A stretch of DNA of 64,000 nucleotides, taken from assembly GCA_958298945.1 (NCBI GenBank), contig CATQJD010000122.1, positions 158,013 through 222,012 of the forward strand, read 5' to 3'. Below the pieces are notes generated by a model. It saw nothing but the letters and a program-made list of their open reading frames with translations, made no database searches and had not been told where the DNA came from. The DNA comes from Atherix ibis (lineage: Eukaryota > Arthropoda > Insecta > Diptera > Athericidae). The translations under genes and the position numbers were made by a program. This document shows, piece by piece, positions 53,869 through 64,000 of this stretch (position 1 is its first letter; each line of letters begins with the position of its first letter).

Positions 53869-55425
53869 GTAAGTTTACTGATTCGTTTGCACTTAAAATC
53901 TCATTTTATTTCTATTTTTTAATTTAATAAAGGTTAATATTTAATATAAAATATTATACGATTATACTTTTAAGAAAACAAGATTGTTAGTTCAATAATA
54001 AAATATTTGCCAATAAGTTTTGATGCGTGGAATTATTTTATTCTACTCTAAAGGATTGTATGTACTGGAAAGGTTGGGGAAATACTGAAAGACTATTGAT
54101 TGTAAAGACACAAAAAATCATTTATTATCGATCATCTACTTATTTAGTATGCCACTTTATAATTAGTGAATTGATAATATGAACTTTTATTTTATAAACT
54201 AAATTATTATAATCAATTAACAAGCTAATAATTTAGTATCTGTTTTGTGTTTTTTGTAACGAGCTGGACGAGATTGCTCGAGTACCTTACCTTAATCTAG
54301 TTTGGAGAGAGTGTATCACACATTTTTTTCACCGTATATAACTACAAACTAGCTGTTATCAATATCATTAATTAAAAAATTTGTTCAGAACAAAGAAAGT
54401 ATTATGATTCACAAACAAAAATAAAAATTTCTTATTTAAAAGGATTGTTTTTTCAAACAAAGATAAACTTACTGAATGCTATGCCATCTGTGTACGAATA
54501 AAATGGGCATTCAGCAAATTCATCATATCTTCCACCACAGTGTCAGATCTAATGTCTGTAAAACATCAGTTAGAAATTGTTATCTTCATAATAATGTTCA
54601 TTTACATCGATTTTTTTTAAAACTAGAGGGCTTCGCCCCCTGCTCGCTTCGCTCACCAATCCCTATGTCAAATATTCTACTTAATAAAGGGAACACATCA
54701 TTATTGTTATTTTTTTAAACTTTACATAATTTTATTTTTATGTAAAATTAAAAAAATTTAATTTTATTCTCGAAAGTAAGAGCGTGACAATGTTCTCATT
54801 CTTTTTTCATGGCCCCCTATGTCCAAATATTCTACTTTTTTTTCTCGCTCCATACAATCCTAACATCAATAACATGACACTCCTAACATCATCGCATTAT
54901 TCTTTTGAATACGCTTACGCTCTTTCATCTCCTCTTCACTCAAATACGCTTACGCTCCTTCATGGCTTCAATAAAACACACTTATTGAAAAAACAAAAAC
55001 TCACACATACATCATAATAAACTCTTACAAAATGAAAAACTTTTTTATATAATAAATAGATAATTATATTTAAATCTAAATTTTTATCAACATCTATTGT
55101 TAACTTTTTTTAATACAATTTTTACACAGGATGATATTGAAAGATAATTTTATTTTATTTTGAATAACATTACTTTGGACCGGTCGGTTACACACCGCTC
55201 TACGCGATCATGTGATTACTCTTTTTTTAGTTTAATTCGATCGCCGTTTTGATCTTCTCTTCTTTCGTCTGGCTCGAATTATGGTCCAAAGGATTAAGAA
55301 ATTTCCTTCTATCATAAAAGAAAGTGTTGCCCCTTTATTGTGAAAACTCCATAAAAAAAAAAATTATTACTGATTAGATGGTAGTTGAGAATTCACTTCG
55401 GTCAGATTGGATCACGAGACCAGCT
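53869..55425 (+). other. Start of the myosin-like gene's intron
   Basis: Donor gtaagt at 53,869, then AT-rich sequence with no exon recognised. It contains the GC-rich motif at 54,621, repeated ccctatgtccaaatattctac strings at 54,661 and 54,812, and repeated aatacgcttacgctc units at 54,907-54,960. Confidence 0.5.
54621..54660 (+). repeat. GC-rich hairpin motif (gggcttcgccc)
   Basis: aactagagggcttcgccccc then tgctcgcttcgctcaccaat: two short stem-loops with ttcg loops in otherwise AT-rich DNA. Likely a terminal or subterminal part of an unidentified repeat family. Confidence 0.55.
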
Positions 55426-55429
55426 ACTT

Positions 55430-64000
<8,571 letters not shown>

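Overview
The window looks like a transposon-packed, A+T-rich stretch of an insect nuclear genome. The reasons are the mix of element families (Jockey-, R1- and RTE-type LINEs, Ty3/gypsy and BEL/Pao LTR elements, Tc1/mariner transposons, a tRNA-derived SINE), long AT-rich spacers with only short chance ORFs, and a spliced exon of an unconventional-myosin-like gene. The order of insect cannot be fixed from the sequence. No prokaryotic genes, CRISPR arrays or rRNA genes were seen.

Layout. 0-6.6 kb: AT-rich DNA with two decayed Tc1-type transposase copies sharing one internal deletion, and a LINE RT scrap. 6.7-9.4 kb: Jockey-type LINE (minus), internally deleted and carrying a 380-bp insertion with 16-bp target duplications. 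11-16.5 kb: a decayed Jockey RT and a nearly complete RTE-clade LINE (minus). 18.6-20.2 kb: LINE ORF1 and RT remnants. 22.6-25 kb: a decayed gypsy pol (protease, RT, RNase H, integrase; minus) interrupted by a mariner end fragment. 27-29.4 kb: a third Tc1-type copy and a tRNA-derived SINE with target duplications. 29.8-32.3 kb: gypsy integrase piece, R1-type LINE with its RT removed, two copies of its 3' unit, then a heat-shock-element/TATA block. 33.1-37.4 kb: second Jockey copy abutting a gypsy gag-RT remnant. 38.2-44.9 kb: decayed BEL/Pao element with LTR-like ends, split by a second R1-type LINE, with several near-perfect hairpins. 45.4-46.6 kb: another gypsy RT-RNase H. 47.7-48.9 kb: a young, almost intact mariner. 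50.9-51.6 kb: Jockey endonuclease remnant and a 38-bp perfect hairpin. 53.6-53.9 kb: the only convincing host coding exon. 55.4-56.1 kb: a second BEL/Pao RT, cut by a (TTG)n microsatellite that fills everything from 56,088 to the window end (7,913 bp).

Almost every coding segment is a dead transposon. What stands out is (i) the enormous pure (TTG)n tract, apparently in the first coding-side intron of the myosin-like gene, (ii) an unusual density of near-perfect hairpins with unrelated stems plus many two-copy 17-40 bp tandem duplications, and (iii) a heat-shock-like promoter block that may belong to an LTR. No undescribed multi-gene system with clear coding support was found; the best candidates are these structural signals and a few unrecognised ORFs.
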